DNA of 42,496 nt from Physcocola sp002396385 (lineage in GTDB: Bacteria > Bacteroidota > Bacteroidia > Bacteroidales > Paludibacteraceae): assembly GCA_946535435.1 (NCBI GenBank), contig CAMNDM010000032.1, forward strand, positions 1-42,496, in the 5' to 3' direction. The notes below the pieces were generated by a model. The model was not told the origin of the DNA and searched no databases. It saw nothing but the letters and a program-made list of their open reading frames with translations. Below are positions 23,053 to 31,714 of the stretch, one piece after another (the first letter of the stretch is position 1; each line of letters starts with the position of its first letter). The position numbers were made by a program, and so were the translations under genes.

Positions 23053-23316
23053 ACGCCAACCATTTATCTTAAAGTAATTAACACTATTGTTTCCTTATGA
23101 CATGTTGAGAAACAAAGGTTACTAAAGACCTACTTTTGCCCTATCTTTCATCTAAACAGGTTTAGAGCCAAATAATGACAACGTCACATCAAAGGTACGT
23201 AAAAAAAGAAAAAAAGTCTTCGTTTATATTATAATTTCCCATTCTGTTGGAAAAATTTGGCCAAATAAATGCCATTACTTTTTCAGATACTATAAAAAAA
23301 ATCTTTCAACATAAAG
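23053..23316. other. Intergenic region without recognisable gene
   Basis: About 260 AT-rich bases upstream of the minus-strand SDR gene. It should hold that gene's promoter, but no good TAnnTTTG box is placed convincingly. I see nothing else in it. Confidence 0.4.
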
Positions 23317-23356
23317 TAAAAAAAGAGCCTGCCGATTCCGGGAAACCAGCAGACTC
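23317..23356 (-). terminator. Terminator of the GH16 gene
   Basis: On the minus strand GAGTCTGC (23356-23349) pairs with GCAGGCTC (23332-23325), with one internal mismatch, followed by a run of seven T. Confidence 0.65.
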
Positions 23357-23399
23357 CAACTCTAAAACTCAACTATATTAATCTCTCGTGAGTAAGCGT

Positions 23400-24914
23400 T
23401 TACTTACCCACTACAATTTTCTGGAAAAAAGGCTTGTCGTTATTTTCAATTTCCACACCTGCCACGTAGATGCCCTCAGGCAGGTCTAAGTCGACAAAAG
23501 GATTAGAAGTTTCTACAACCGAGCGGTGCAGGCATACGCCAGAAGTGGAATAAACCGATACAGTAGCCTGATTAGCGCCACCTTCCAATCCGTATATGTG
23601 CAGACGTCCGGCAGAGAACCAAACATTAACAGGTATGGGGTTTTCGTTGTTGCATGTTGAAGCAGGCAGTTCGTCTCCTTGTAAAATCCGCCAATAGGCG
23701 GCATCGGAATTTGGCAACCCATTCTGTTGTAGACCACTGTTGCCGGTTTGTGCGTAAAGCCCACTATGGGCAAACTTCATAGTCACGACCAGTCCGTCTT
23801 TTTCGTTCACCCGGCTTAGCGACAACTGTTGGTGTCCTTTCCCGTTCCATCCCCAAAGCCCGAGTTGGTGTCCGGCGTCTTTCGATTCGTCTGGAACTTC
23901 AAGAACCTGGTCTCCGAAATTAATTCTGTACATTCCGCCCAAGTCAACAATTTTTGCGCGCGATGCCTCGTCGGCACAGTCACCCAATTTCAGCCCGTAG
24001 TTTCCTTCTGGTTGAAGGCAAGTTCCTGTTTCCAACGACATCAGTTTAATTTGGTCTGTCGAAAGTGCCGATGTTTCGTTCCGCTTCCAAACCCTTACCC
24101 AGTCACACTCCAGATAAGCCGGATTTCCGCTGGTTACCTGTATAGGGGTTTCCGTTGTTTCTGCCCAACCGCCAATAGCCAAGTTTATAATGATGTATTG
24201 GGCACTCAGCTGGCTCAGTTCTGCAGGCCTGTTGTAGGTAGCCACCAGTTGGTCGTCGAAATAGAAACGCATAAACTGATCGTCCCACTCTACCCCATAG
24301 TTATGAAAGTCGGCCGACTTATCGGGACCTTTATGCACACCGCCGAACGAGGCTTCGTGGTCCCACGCCGAGCCGTGTTGCGCATACCAGTCGGTTTTGG
24401 TGTAGTGTAGGTAGTAATGGTTTTCGTTACGGCTGTGAGGAACTTCGAAAATGTCTATTTCAGGAGGCCAACCATCTTGTAGAGTCCAGAAAGCGGGCCA
24501 GGTTCCCAGTTGTTTCGGCATTTTAAAACGGCCCTCAATGTAACCGTGTTTCACCTCAAATTTTCCCCTGGTGTCTATGGCGCCAGACGTGTAGTCAAGC
24601 GAATAGGTTTTATCGCCACTTTTACAGGTGGCGGGAGCTTGCGGATGCCTTTTCGCCTCGCCTTTGATGATGAGTTTTCCATCGGCAACCGATACATTCT
24701 CTTCCACGCAATAGGCGCGGTGATTGTGAGTATGGCCCCAGTTATAGGTCGGGTTCCATTTGGTTTTGTCGAGGTGGTCACCGTCAAACTCGTCATTAAA
24801 CACCATATTCCATCCGTTCAGGCTCGAAGGCGGTGCAGCCACCGAATGGTTGCTTCCAATAAAGCCTAATACCGAAGATAAAAGTGTGTAAAGCGTAAAG
24901 CGGTATATGTGCAT
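23400..24914 (-). CDS. Secreted GH16 endo-beta-1,3-glucanase/galactanase with ricin-like and sorting domains
   Basis: A 504-residue secreted retaining glycoside hydrolase. A signal peptide (about 1-27, ending VAA-P) is followed by the GH16 jelly-roll (about 35-275) with the catalytic motif PEIDIFE (Glu152 nucleophile, Asp154, Glu157 acid/base), plus WPAFWTLQ and FHNYGVEWDD. About residues 285-410 form a ricin-type beta-trefoil carbohydrate-binding region (TGTCLQPEGNYGLKLGDC, HQLGLWGWNG). The last 75 residues look like a type IX secretion sorting domain (VSVYSTSGVCL, LPEGIYVAGVEI, QKIVVGK). GH16 cuts beta-1,3/1,4-glucans or beta-1,3-galactans. The divergent GH43_24-like neighbour makes beta-1,3-galactan (arabinogalactan) a fair guess. 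It has its own promoter and terminator. Confidence 0.9.
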   Translation of the reverse strand: MHIYRFTLYTLLSSVLGFIGSNHSVAAPPSSLNGWNMVFNDEFDGDHLDKTKWNPTYNWGHTHNHRAYCVEENVSVADGKLIIKGEAKRHPQAPATCKSGDKTYSLDYTSGAIDTRGKFEVKHGYIEGRFKMPKQLGTWPAFWTLQDGWPPEIDIFEVPHSRNENHYYLHYTKTDWYAQHGSAWDHEASFGGVHKGPDKSADFHNYGVEWDDQFMRFYFDDQLVATYNRPAELSQLSAQYIIINLAIGGWAETTETPIQVTSGNPAYLECDWVRVWKRNETSALSTDQIKLMSLETGTCLQPEGNYGLKLGDCADEASRAKIVDLGGMYRINFGDQVLEVPDESKDAGHQLGLWGWNGKGHQQLSLSRVNEKDGLVVTMKFAHSGLYAQTGNSGLQQNGLPNSDAAYWRILQGDELPASTCNNENPIPVNVWFSAGRLHIYGLEGGANQATVSVYSTSGVCLHRSVVETSNPFVDLDLPEGIYVAGVEIENNDKPFFQKIVVGK

Positions 24915-24946
24915 ATAAAATTCAAACTACTTTTTAAAACACTGCG

Positions 24947-24954
24947 CAAATATA
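24947..24954 (-). promoter_or_regulatory. Promoter -7 element of the GH16 gene
   Basis: Minus-strand TATATTTG, an exact consensus match, about 33 nt before the ATG at 24914. It faces away from the GH43 promoter at 25032. Confidence 0.55.
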
Positions 24955-25031
24955 GTCATAAATAATTTAGATATGCAAGCGAAAAGCATAAAAACATCTT
25001 TCTATTATTTTTTATAACCAGCTATTATTGT

Positions 25032-25039
25032 TATGTTTG
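25032..25039 (+). promoter_or_regulatory. Promoter -7 element of the GH43 gene
   Basis: TATGTTTG matches TAnnTTTG and overlaps the first in-frame ATG (25033), which therefore cannot be the true start. Confidence 0.45.
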
Positions 25040-25095
25040 CATCGAATAATCAAAAATACGCTTTTTTAGGAGCGAAAAACACACAAGTAATGTTT

Positions 25096-27924
25096 ATGAA
25101 GTTTTTGAATAGCTGTTTCATTACGTTGTGCCTTATTCTAGGCACAAATGTCCACGGTGCCATCGATGGCAACAAGCACTACTACATTTTCCATGCCGGA
25201 GGTTTGGTACTCTCTTCTGTCGACGGGAACCCCAATCTGCACACCTTCCAGTCGGCCGACGATCAGGTCTTCCAGTTTGTGAAGAGTGGCAACAATTGGC
25301 TCATCAGAAATATTAAAAATGGAAGGAATGTCGCAAAAACAGGAACATGGGACACCGAATACACCACTTCCACCGCCAACTCTGCACAATTTGTTGTGGA
25401 GGATGCCGGTGGCGACTTCGTGAAGTTCAAATGTCTCAACAACAACCTCTATCTCGGTACCGACGGTACCGCTCCAGGAGCAGCGGTCTATTCTGATAAA
25501 AGCGGTAGCGAGATGCTGCACTTCTGGTTCGTGCGCGAAGCTGCTGAAAATGTGTTGGTGAAAGACGGTCTTGAGGCCGTTATCGGGAAATCCGAAGACC
25601 TGCTTGCCAGCACTTCGGAAGGCGATGGAGAAGGCAATTATCCAAAGAATGTACGACAGGCTCTTCAAGATGCGGTAGATGATGCACAATTTGTGCTTGA
25701 CCACAGTCAAAGCCAAGCAGAAATCAACCAGACGACCGCATCGCTGAAGAATGCTGTCGATGACTATAAAGCAAGACGCAATCCGCCTTTTTCGGTCGGA
25801 GAAACCTACTATCTGGTACATGCCGGCAACCGCTTGCTGACCTATAGCGGTAACAAACTGCAGTTGAAAGAGCCCGCTGGCAGCAACAGCCAACAGTTTA
25901 CCATAGTGCAACTTGGCGACGGAACATACGCTCTGAAAAACGTTTCGACGGGTAAGTTCCTGGCTGCCTCTGGCGAATATAACACCACACTAGCCGACAA
26001 CACCAACGCTAAAACAAGCCACCTGGCGATTGGCTACGCTCCGAATGAGGATTTCTTTGTACGCATACGTTTTGCCTCAAACGACCTCTACCTTGGATCT
26101 GACGCTTCGGCCGATGGAAGTGGTGTGTACAGCGACAAAAGCGGATCAGACGGCAAACACTATTGGCAGTTGGTACGTGCTTCGGCCTTCAACCAACAGC
26201 CTTACCACAGTTTCCACAATGGCAGCAGTGCAACCCGGCTGGGAGTAAACTGGCTTGACGAAGACGGCAACCACATCAACGCGCATGGTGGATGTGTACT
26301 TTACCAAAACGGCACTTATTACTGGTTTGGTGAAAACTACCGTAAGTCGCCAGTAAGGAGCAACGGCATTGTGTGCTACACGTCGAAAGACCTCTACAAC
26401 TGGAAATACGAGTGTATGGCCTACAAATGTCCTGAAGCGCCCTTGCGCAACGACTACCAGGATATGAACTACGGACGTACGCTCGAGCGACCTAAAGTTA
26501 TGTACAACCCAAACACCAACCAGTATGTGATGTGGGTGCATTGGGAAAACGGATCGGGCTATGCCGCCTCAAGGGTCGCTATTCTTTACAGCGATAAGGT
26601 GACAGGGCCATACACTTTTGTGAAAACCATGCGGCCGAGGGGCGACGAGCAACCCTCGGGGTCGCGTGACCAAACGTTGCTTTTCGACCCCGAATACAGG
26701 GTGGGCTACCACTTCGGTTCGGCTGAAGAGAATATGACGATGCACACTACGCTGCTGACCGACAACTTTCTTGACCTTAGCAATAAGTGGGCACGTATTT
26801 TCGTAAAGAAACAGTATGAGGCGCCGGCTGTCATCAAATACCACGGACGTTTTGTGGCTATCACATCGGGATGTACAGGTTGGGACCCGAATGCTGCACA
26901 TGCCTCATATAGCGAACTTCCTTTCGAGGGATGGGTAGATTTGGGGAATCCATGCGTTGACAACAACGCCAATAAAACATACAACTCGCAGAGCAACTAT
27001 GTTTTCGCGGTGCCTAACCGCTATAATGCCTACATTTATATGGGCGACCGCTGGAAAGGAGGAGACTATTTCAGCGATGCCAATGTGGGTGAGTCGTGGC
27101 ACATTTGGCTGCCTATAGATATGCGTACAGGATACCCAATCATCCGTTTCTATAGCGAATGGGACCTAAGCCTGTTTGACAAGCTAAACCGCTACAGGCG
27201 AGTGAAAAAATTCGAGGAAGGCAAGGAATACCTGTTGCTCTCAAGGAATGCCAACCGGATTTTCTCTGACAAGGGAGGTAAATTCCTGCTCTCAGAAGAT
27301 GACGAGCAGATAAACTGCTCGTTCCGAATCAGTGCCAATACGAGCGGACAATATATTCTGATTAACACTAGAACGAACCAGGCCCTCGGTGTTGACGATG
27401 GCAAACTTTGCTGGACAGACTCTACAGGAACTCAAAAGCAGCTTTGGAATATAAAGTCAGCCGGGAATGACGGCTATTACTTCCTCTCACCTGTTTCAAA
27501 TCCTAGTCTCGCACTGTCTAACCTTTTTGCCACACCTACTGTTAGTGGAGTTGCCGGACTTGCGAAAGCAGGCGACAATCTGGCCAACCGCTTTGCTTTC
27601 TGTTTCGACTCAGAAAAACACTCTTATCCAACTATATCGGACGAGTCGGATGGCAGTTACAAAAAATGGATGGAAAGCCTTGGTTACGAACAAACCAGCG
27701 TACCAACACATAAGGTGTCGCTGGGTAACGACCCGGGGTTGACGGTTTGTTCCGGAAATAAAGAGATAAGCGTAAAAAGTCTGAGAAAGCAGAACGTGGT
27801 TGTCTACAACGTAACCGGACAATTATTCTGGCATCAAGTTATGAACGAGCATGAAGTAGCGGTTGTAACACTGCCAGCAGGCGTTTACATGGTCAACAAC
27901 ATTAAAGTGGCAGTCGGTGAGTAA
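25096..27924 (+). CDS. Secreted multidomain GH43_24-like exo-beta-1,3-galactanase with ricin-like domains
   Basis: A 942-residue enzyme from the chosen start MKFLNSCFITLCLILG, which opens a clean signal peptide. The in-frame ATG at 25033 overlaps a promoter box, and ATG 25090 is an alternative. Domains (numbering from this start): ricin-like 1 (about 26-148), a FIVAR-like helical hairpin (about 154-225), ricin-like 2 (about 233-362), a GH43 five-bladed propeller (about 380-690), ricin-like 3 (about 705-850) and a sorting domain (about 875-942, VVYNVTGQLFW, LPAGVYMVNN). Propeller motifs HINAHGGCVLYQNGTYYWFGE, split here as HINAHGG and YYWFGE, with LERPKVMYN and ITSGCTGWDPN, match GH43_24 galactan 1,3-beta-galactosidases. 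It lies divergent from GH16; no SusC/SusD pair is in the window. Confidence 0.85.
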   Translation: MKFLNSCFITLCLILGTNVHGAIDGNKHYYIFHAGGLVLSSVDGNPNLHTFQSADDQVFQFVKSGNNWLIRNIKNGRNVAKTGTWDTEYTTSTANSAQFVVEDAGGDFVKFKCLNNNLYLGTDGTAPGAAVYSDKSGSEMLHFWFVREAAENVLVKDGLEAVIGKSEDLLASTSEGDGEGNYPKNVRQALQDAVDDAQFVLDHSQSQAEINQTTASLKNAVDDYKARRNPPFSVGETYYLVHAGNRLLTYSGNKLQLKEPAGSNSQQFTIVQLGDGTYALKNVSTGKFLAASGEYNTTLADNTNAKTSHLAIGYAPNEDFFVRIRFASNDLYLGSDASADGSGVYSDKSGSDGKHYWQLVRASAFNQQPYHSFHNGSSATRLGVNWLDEDGNHINAHGGCVLYQNGTYYWFGENYRKSPVRSNGIVCYTSKDLYNWKYECMAYKCPEAPLRNDYQDMNYGRTLERPKVMYNPNTNQYVMWVHWENGSGYAASRVAILYSDKVTGPYTFVKTMRPRGDEQPSGSRDQTLLFDPEYRVGYHFGSAEENMTMHTTLLTDNFLDLSNKWARIFVKKQYEAPAVIKYHGRFVAITSGCTGWDPNAAHASYSELPFEGWVDLGNPCVDNNANKTYNSQSNYVFAVPNRYNAYIYMGDRWKGGDYFSDANVGESWHIWLPIDMRTGYPIIRFYSEWDLSLFDKLNRYRRVKKFEEGKEYLLLSRNANRIFSDKGGKFLLSEDDEQINCSFRISANTSGQYILINTRTNQALGVDDGKLCWTDSTGTQKQLWNIKSAGNDGYYFLSPVSNPSLALSNLFATPTVSGVAGLAKAGDNLANRFAFCFDSEKHSYPTISDESDGSYKKWMESLGYEQTSVPTHKVSLGNDPGLTVCSGNKEISVKSLRKQNVVVYNVTGQLFWHQVMNEHEVAVVTLPAGVYMVNNIKVAVGE

Positions 27925-28005
27925 AACAGGCCATAAGGGAGAGTGTTCAATAGTGAACAATTCCTAAAAACTGATTTAATCATTTAAATATATTTATTTT
28001 CTATT

Positions 28006-28013
28006 TATCTTTG
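28006..28013 (+). promoter_or_regulatory. Promoter -7 element of the phospholipid operon
   Basis: TATCTTTG, an exact consensus match, about 87 nt before the ATG at 28100. Confidence 0.45.
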
Positions 28014-28099
28014 TGTAAAATAACCGGTAGCACAACCGAAATCGATACTATAAGAAATCTAAGATTTAATGGTGCGGCCGGATTTGAAACAGAAACATT

Positions 28100-28747
28100 A
28101 TGCAAGAGAAACAAGAAGTAGACGGCAGGCGAGAAATCGCATCCCGCAACACTGGTTGGGCAAATGCTGTTGCCCATAAACTTACACAATGGAACGTGGC
28201 ACCCAACGCCATATCGCTGATGAGTATTTTTTTTTCGATAGTTGGTTGTTCACTTTTGTTAAGTTCTGTTTTGTTAGGTTTAAACCGCTACATAGCTTAC
28301 ATTCTGTTTGCAGGCTGTGTGCAATGCAGGTTGCTCTGTAACCTTTTCGACGGCATGGTTGCGGTTGAAGGAGGCAAACGTTCACCCAACGGAGACCTTT
28401 ACAACGATATGCCCGACCGTTTTGCCGACGCCTTCTTTATAGTGCCAGTTGGTTATGTTGTTGGAGGTATTGGCGTAGAATTGGCATGGTTGGCAGCACT
28501 TAACGCGGTTATGACAGCCTATTTCCGTTGGATTGGTGCCTACAAGACGCATAACCACTATTTTAACGGTCCGATGGCAAAGCAACACCGAATGGCTGTA
28601 CTCACTTTCGCCTCTTTGGCCGCTGCAGTTGCAATTCCGTTTGGTTACGCCCAAACCGTTTATCTGGTGGCGCTTGTAGTTATTAATATAGGCCTGGTTG
28701 CCACCCTTATAAACCGACTCTGTTTAATGACCCACAATAACGAATAA
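28100..28747 (+). CDS. CDP-alcohol phosphatidyltransferase family membrane protein
   Basis: A 215-residue inner-membrane enzyme with about six helices. The family transfers phosphatidyl from CDP-diacylglycerol to an alcohol. The signature region is CNLFDGMVAVEGGKRSPNG then DLYNDMPDR. Aligned to the canonical DxxDG...G-x3-D-x3-D metal site, two of four acids are Asn here (Asn81, Asp84, Asn102, Asp106). I recall this N-x-x-D-G variant in a subfamily that travels with CdsA- and PlsC-like genes, as it does here, so it is probably functional with altered metal use or substrate. The stop codon overlaps the next start (TAATG at 28745-28749), showing translational coupling. The product lipid is unknown. 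Confidence 0.85.
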   Translation: MQEKQEVDGRREIASRNTGWANAVAHKLTQWNVAPNAISLMSIFFSIVGCSLLLSSVLLGLNRYIAYILFAGCVQCRLLCNLFDGMVAVEGGKRSPNGDLYNDMPDRFADAFFIVPVGYVVGGIGVELAWLAALNAVMTAYFRWIGAYKTHNHYFNGPMAKQHRMAVLTFASLAAAVAIPFGYAQTVYLVALVVINIGLVATLINRLCLMTHNNE

Positions 28748-29745
28748 TGAGAGAATTTCTAAGAATACTGTTCCCATCACAGAGCAGCGAAGTCATCTTG
28801 ATGATTTCAATTATATTAGTCACCTTGCTGATAGTCAGTACGGTTTTATTCTTTTACAAGAAAGCCTTTCCGGAAAAGAATCTTGAAGAGATAAAGAACA
28901 GAACAAAGAGTTGGTGGATGATGATTATTGTTTTCATTTGTGCAATCTTCATTAACGATTCCACCTCATATGTTTGTTTGGGTATCCTTTCTTTCTTTGC
29001 CTTCCGAGAGTTATATTCTGTACTGCATTTCAGACAGTCGGACCGTAGCGCCCTTTTGTTGGCATTTTTGGCGATTCCAGTCCAATATACGTTGGCCTAC
29101 ATTAAATGGTATGGAGGCTACATCATCTTCATACCCGTAATAATGTTCTTGTTGTTACCTCCTATTTTGGTCATCAAACAAGACACACACCGCATTACAA
29201 AATCGATGGCACAACTGCAATGGACGCTGATGCTATCGGTATTCGGTTTGAGCCACCTGGCTTTTCTTTTGTCAATGCCCGAGCTTGAGGGTTTCTCTTC
29301 AGGCGGACGTGGTCTTCTGCTTTTCCTTGTATTCCTGACAGAAATCAACGACATTATGCAGTACGCTTGGGGGAAAACCCTGGGGAAACATAAAATTCTG
29401 CCTAATGTCAGTCCCAACAAAACATGGGAAGGTTTTATTGGTGGGGTCTGCTCAACTGTAGTTATTGGCTACTTTATAGGTTTTCTAACCCCGCTCTCAA
29501 CACCGCAACTGATATTTACGAGTGCCCTTATTGCCGTATTCGGTTTCGCCGGCGACGTTGTGTTGTCGGCTATCAAGCGAGACAAGGGAATTAAGGATAT
29601 GAGCGACACCATACCCGGACATGGTGGCATCTTCGACCGCATTGATTCACTTTCGTTTACCGCACCGGCTTTCTTCCATTTGATATACTTCCTGGTATAT
29701 CCTCCTTTCCAACCGTTTGAAGTAATATGGAAAAACCTATTTTAA
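28747..29745 (+). CDS. cdsA: Phosphatidate cytidylyltransferase
   Basis: A 332-residue polytopic membrane enzyme that makes CDP-diacylglycerol from phosphatidic acid and CTP. The C-terminal CDS signature is complete: SPNKTWEGFIGG (about 219-230), then AIKRDKGIKDMSD, PGHGGIFDRIDSL, matching S-x-x-K-R-x4-K-D...H-G-G-x-x-D-R-x-D. About eight hydrophobic helices are visible. It supplies the substrate of the preceding phosphatidyltransferase, with which it shares a TAATG stop/start overlap. Its own end overlaps the following acyltransferase gene by 19 nt. It is probably a second, pathway-specific CdsA rather than the housekeeping copy, given this operon; that point is inference. Confidence 0.93.
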   Translation: MREFLRILFPSQSSEVILMISIILVTLLIVSTVLFFYKKAFPEKNLEEIKNRTKSWWMMIIVFICAIFINDSTSYVCLGILSFFAFRELYSVLHFRQSDRSALLLAFLAIPVQYTLAYIKWYGGYIIFIPVIMFLLLPPILVIKQDTHRITKSMAQLQWTLMLSVFGLSHLAFLLSMPELEGFSSGGRGLLLFLVFLTEINDIMQYAWGKTLGKHKILPNVSPNKTWEGFIGGVCSTVVIGYFIGFLTPLSTPQLIFTSALIAVFGFAGDVVLSAIKRDKGIKDMSDTIPGHGGIFDRIDSLSFTAPAFFHLIYFLVYPPFQPFEVIWKNLF

Positions 29746-30401
29746 AATCAGCCTGCCTAAAGCTGGTATACAAATACTTCTGCCGCCCGATATTGAAATA
29801 TTTTGTCGGTGTGCAGTATCCCGATTGCTCATTTTTAAGAAATGAGGACCAGTTTGTGATTATAGCTAACCACAACAGCCACCTCGATACGCTCAGCCTG
29901 CTAACCTCTATTCCTGGCGACATATTGTGGAAAGTACGGCCTGTTGCTGCGGAAGATTATTTCGGGAACACAAAGCTTAAAGCTAAATTCAGCAATTTCT
30001 TTATTAACACCTTGCTCATTAACCGGCATTCGAAAAGGGCTGATGGTGTTAACTATTCCATGAACAAGATGCTGAAAGCCATTGACGATGGTTATTCGCT
30101 CATATTGTTTCCAGAAGGAAGCCGTGGAGAACCTGAACAAATGAGTAAGATGAAGTCGGGCATTGCTCGCCTCTTGACTCAAAAACAAGGGCTTAAATAT
30201 ATTCCGGTCTTCATGACGGGAATGGGAACTTCACTACCTAAAGGCGGTGTCGTTATTTTGCCTTACAATGCAACCCTGCATTTTGGGGAACCAACACTAC
30301 CATGCAGTTCCGACCCGCATGCAGTAATGGAACAGATTGAGAACGATTTTAATAAAATGTTTCAAGCCTATGGCATAAAGGAAGACGACGATGACGACTA
30401 A
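29727..30401 (+). CDS. PlsC-like 1-acylglycerol-3-phosphate acyltransferase family protein
   Basis: A 224-residue membrane-associated acyltransferase. The motifs are IIANHNSHLD (His49-x4-Asp54, the HX4D catalytic pair), a middle region with INRHSKRADG, and LILFPEGSRGEP (glycerol-phosphate binding). This fits LPLAT enzymes that acylate lysophosphatidic acid. It overlaps the end of cdsA by 19 nt, so synthesis of phosphatidic acid, CDP-DAG and a head-group phospholipid is encoded in one transcript. The tail is strongly acidic (EDDDDD). Its stop codon overlaps the end of the convergent small gene by 4 nt. The acceptor could also be another lysolipid. Confidence 0.9.
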   Translation: MEKPILKSACLKLVYKYFCRPILKYFVGVQYPDCSFLRNEDQFVIIANHNSHLDTLSLLTSIPGDILWKVRPVAAEDYFGNTKLKAKFSNFFINTLLINRHSKRADGVNYSMNKMLKAIDDGYSLILFPEGSRGEPEQMSKMKSGIARLLTQKQGLKYIPVFMTGMGTSLPKGGVVILPYNATLHFGEPTLPCSSDPHAVMEQIENDFNKMFQAYGIKEDDDDD

Positions 30402-30691
30402 ACTCCTTTAGGCAGTCTTTTCAACTCGTCTTCAAGAATAGGTTTGTATGATGTGAACCAGTGCTCTATTTCGCTGGCTCTTTGTTCATATTGTTTTTCA
30501 GCTTTTTCTTTACGCTCCTCGTTACTTTCAATATAATTGGTAAAACGTTCGGTCACAAACTGGAGGCAGTCTTCAAATGTAGGTTGGCTTACCACCCCCC
30601 TCACAAATGCCAGATCGTCTTCGTCCCAGGAATAAAAGCCGGAAGACTTTAATCTTCTCAGTGTCGCCCACAATACAATTTTCTTATCCAT
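30398..30691 (-). CDS. Small conserved-looking hypothetical protein
   Basis: A 97-residue charged, helical cytosolic protein with no motif I recognise. It opens MDKKIVLWATLRRLKSSGFY and has a run of charged helix around residues 55-75 (ESNEERKEKAEKQYEQRASE). Support for it being real is a good -7 box TATTTTTG at 30712-30719, about 20 nt before the ATG, normal length and amino-acid composition, and the way it closes the convergent gap with the acyltransferase gene (4-nt overlap of ends). No function is proposed. Confidence 0.6.
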   Translation of the reverse strand: MDKKIVLWATLRRLKSSGFYSWDEDDLAFVRGVVSQPTFEDCLQFVTERFTNYIESNEERKEKAEKQYEQRASEIEHWFTSYKPILEDELKRLPKGV

Positions 30692-30711
30692 TGTTGATCT
30701 GTTTTGTAAAA

Positions 30712-30719
30712 CAAAAATA
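30712..30719 (-). promoter_or_regulatory. Promoter -7 element of the small hypothetical gene
   Basis: Minus-strand TATTTTTG, an exact TAnnTTTG match. Confidence 0.4.
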
Positions 30720-30889
30720 GTAAAAAGAGCACGGGGTGTTACAATTCGAGACAGGAAAAGTTGGGACCTCGTAAATTTATTTGTAATTCATTCCATTTTT
30801 TCGATTTTTTTCAAAGGGTTATATATAATAGTTGTATAATAATATTAAATTTGTTTTCTAAAAAACAACCTTTTATAAATTGCGTATTT

Positions 30890-31324
30890 ATGAAACTATC
30901 GAGATTATACACTGCCTTATTGGCCGCTATAGGAACGCAGTTGCCAAGCTGCGCTTATGGAACAGAATATGTTGCCTACTTTAAGAACTATGGTGTTGTA
31001 AGCGATGAAAATGGCAAGTCTGTACAAGGCGCAAGAGTTGAAATTGACAAGATTGATATAGACCCATACGATTCGGTTGCTGTCAAGAGGGTTACCGAAT
31101 CTATTGCTGATGTTTATACCGATCGATACGGACAATTCCATTCTAAAAAGGAACTCTATGGAGCACAATCGATGACTTGCCGCATAATAACCTCAAAGGA
31201 AGGATTTGTTCCCGACACCAACTATTTCCGTGTTAATCGAGAGGAATTTATTGGAGGCGATGGCAACAATGATGAAGGTACCGTTACCAAAATGCACCAA
31301 ATTACTTTGAAAAAAGACGAATAA
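30890..31324 (+). CDS. rSAM/lipoprotein-system lipoprotein, paralogue 1
   Basis: A 144-residue small exported protein. The start MKLSRLYTALL at 30890 gives a proper lipoprotein signal with Cys after LPS; the longer upstream reading adds an unlikely Phe-rich tail. After the Cys comes YGTEYVAYFKNYG, a variant of the YGxPxxxF motif shared with the next three genes. The body is a single carboxypeptidase-regulatory-like beta-sandwich (VVSDENGKSVQGARVEID, then TDRYGQFHS, ITSKEGFVPDT) ending ITLKKDE. It matches the small lipoproteins of the Bacteroidetes 'rSAM/lipoprotein system' that accompany a dedicated radical SAM/SPASM protein, which is present downstream at 32819. Role unknown. Confidence 0.78.
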   Translation: MKLSRLYTALLAAIGTQLPSCAYGTEYVAYFKNYGVVSDENGKSVQGARVEIDKIDIDPYDSVAVKRVTESIADVYTDRYGQFHSKKELYGAQSMTCRIITSKEGFVPDTNYFRVNREEFIGGDGNNDEGTVTKMHQITLKKDE

Positions 31325-31611
31325 TATCCTGACTAAAGGATGTAAGTAACGACTTACTTCTAAATCCATCGGCTGTGGTAGACCACATAACAGCCTAGTC
31401 TGGCGGGGTACGTTGAAATCACTTCAACAGTCAAGAATTGTTATTCGAGGAACATTGGCATAGTCAGGACAAAGACAAACATCGCTTTCACAACATGGGT
31501 TACTACATGTGCAGGTACTCACTGATTCTGAAATGTAAACACAGAGTGTATTACCGCATGAAAAGATGCGTAAAATCATAATCTATATTTCACAAAATTA
31601 AAAAATGATAC
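31325..31611. other. Noncoding stretch with a nested hairpin; possible IS200/IS605 relic
   Basis: No credible gene in about 290 bases. GGCTGT (31371-31376) and ACAGCC (31390-31395) enclose GTGG/CCAC, giving a nested hairpin. The same GGCTGT/ACAGCC pair recurs at 31638-31643 and 31659-31664. The sequence between resembles in layout the right end of IS605-type elements that carry structured guide RNAs, but no transposase remains. A 28-codon ORF near 31493-31580 is too short to call. Confidence 0.3.
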
Positions 31612-31619
31612 TATATTTG
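31612..31619 (+). promoter_or_regulatory. Promoter -7 element of the lipoprotein/radical SAM operon
   Basis: TATATTTG followed by C, an exact -7 match, about 95 nt before the ATG at 31715. The leader would contain the GGCTGT/ACAGCC hairpin at 31638-31664. Confidence 0.5.
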
Positions 31620-31714
31620 CATGATTATAATCATTATGGCTGTAAAAATGTAACCTCAACAGCCTTAGCGATTTCTTAAAATGAATTTAATAAACGTAAC
31701 TAAAAAAAACTATT

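Noticed and set aside
23400..27924. Complete polysaccharide utilisation locus
   Set aside because: No SusC/SusD-like genes, hybrid two-component sensor or sigma/anti-sigma pair was found in the window.
31493..31580. 28-codon ORF resembling an IS200 transposase scrap
   Set aside because: Too short and too weak a resemblance to call; kept only as a remark on the region.
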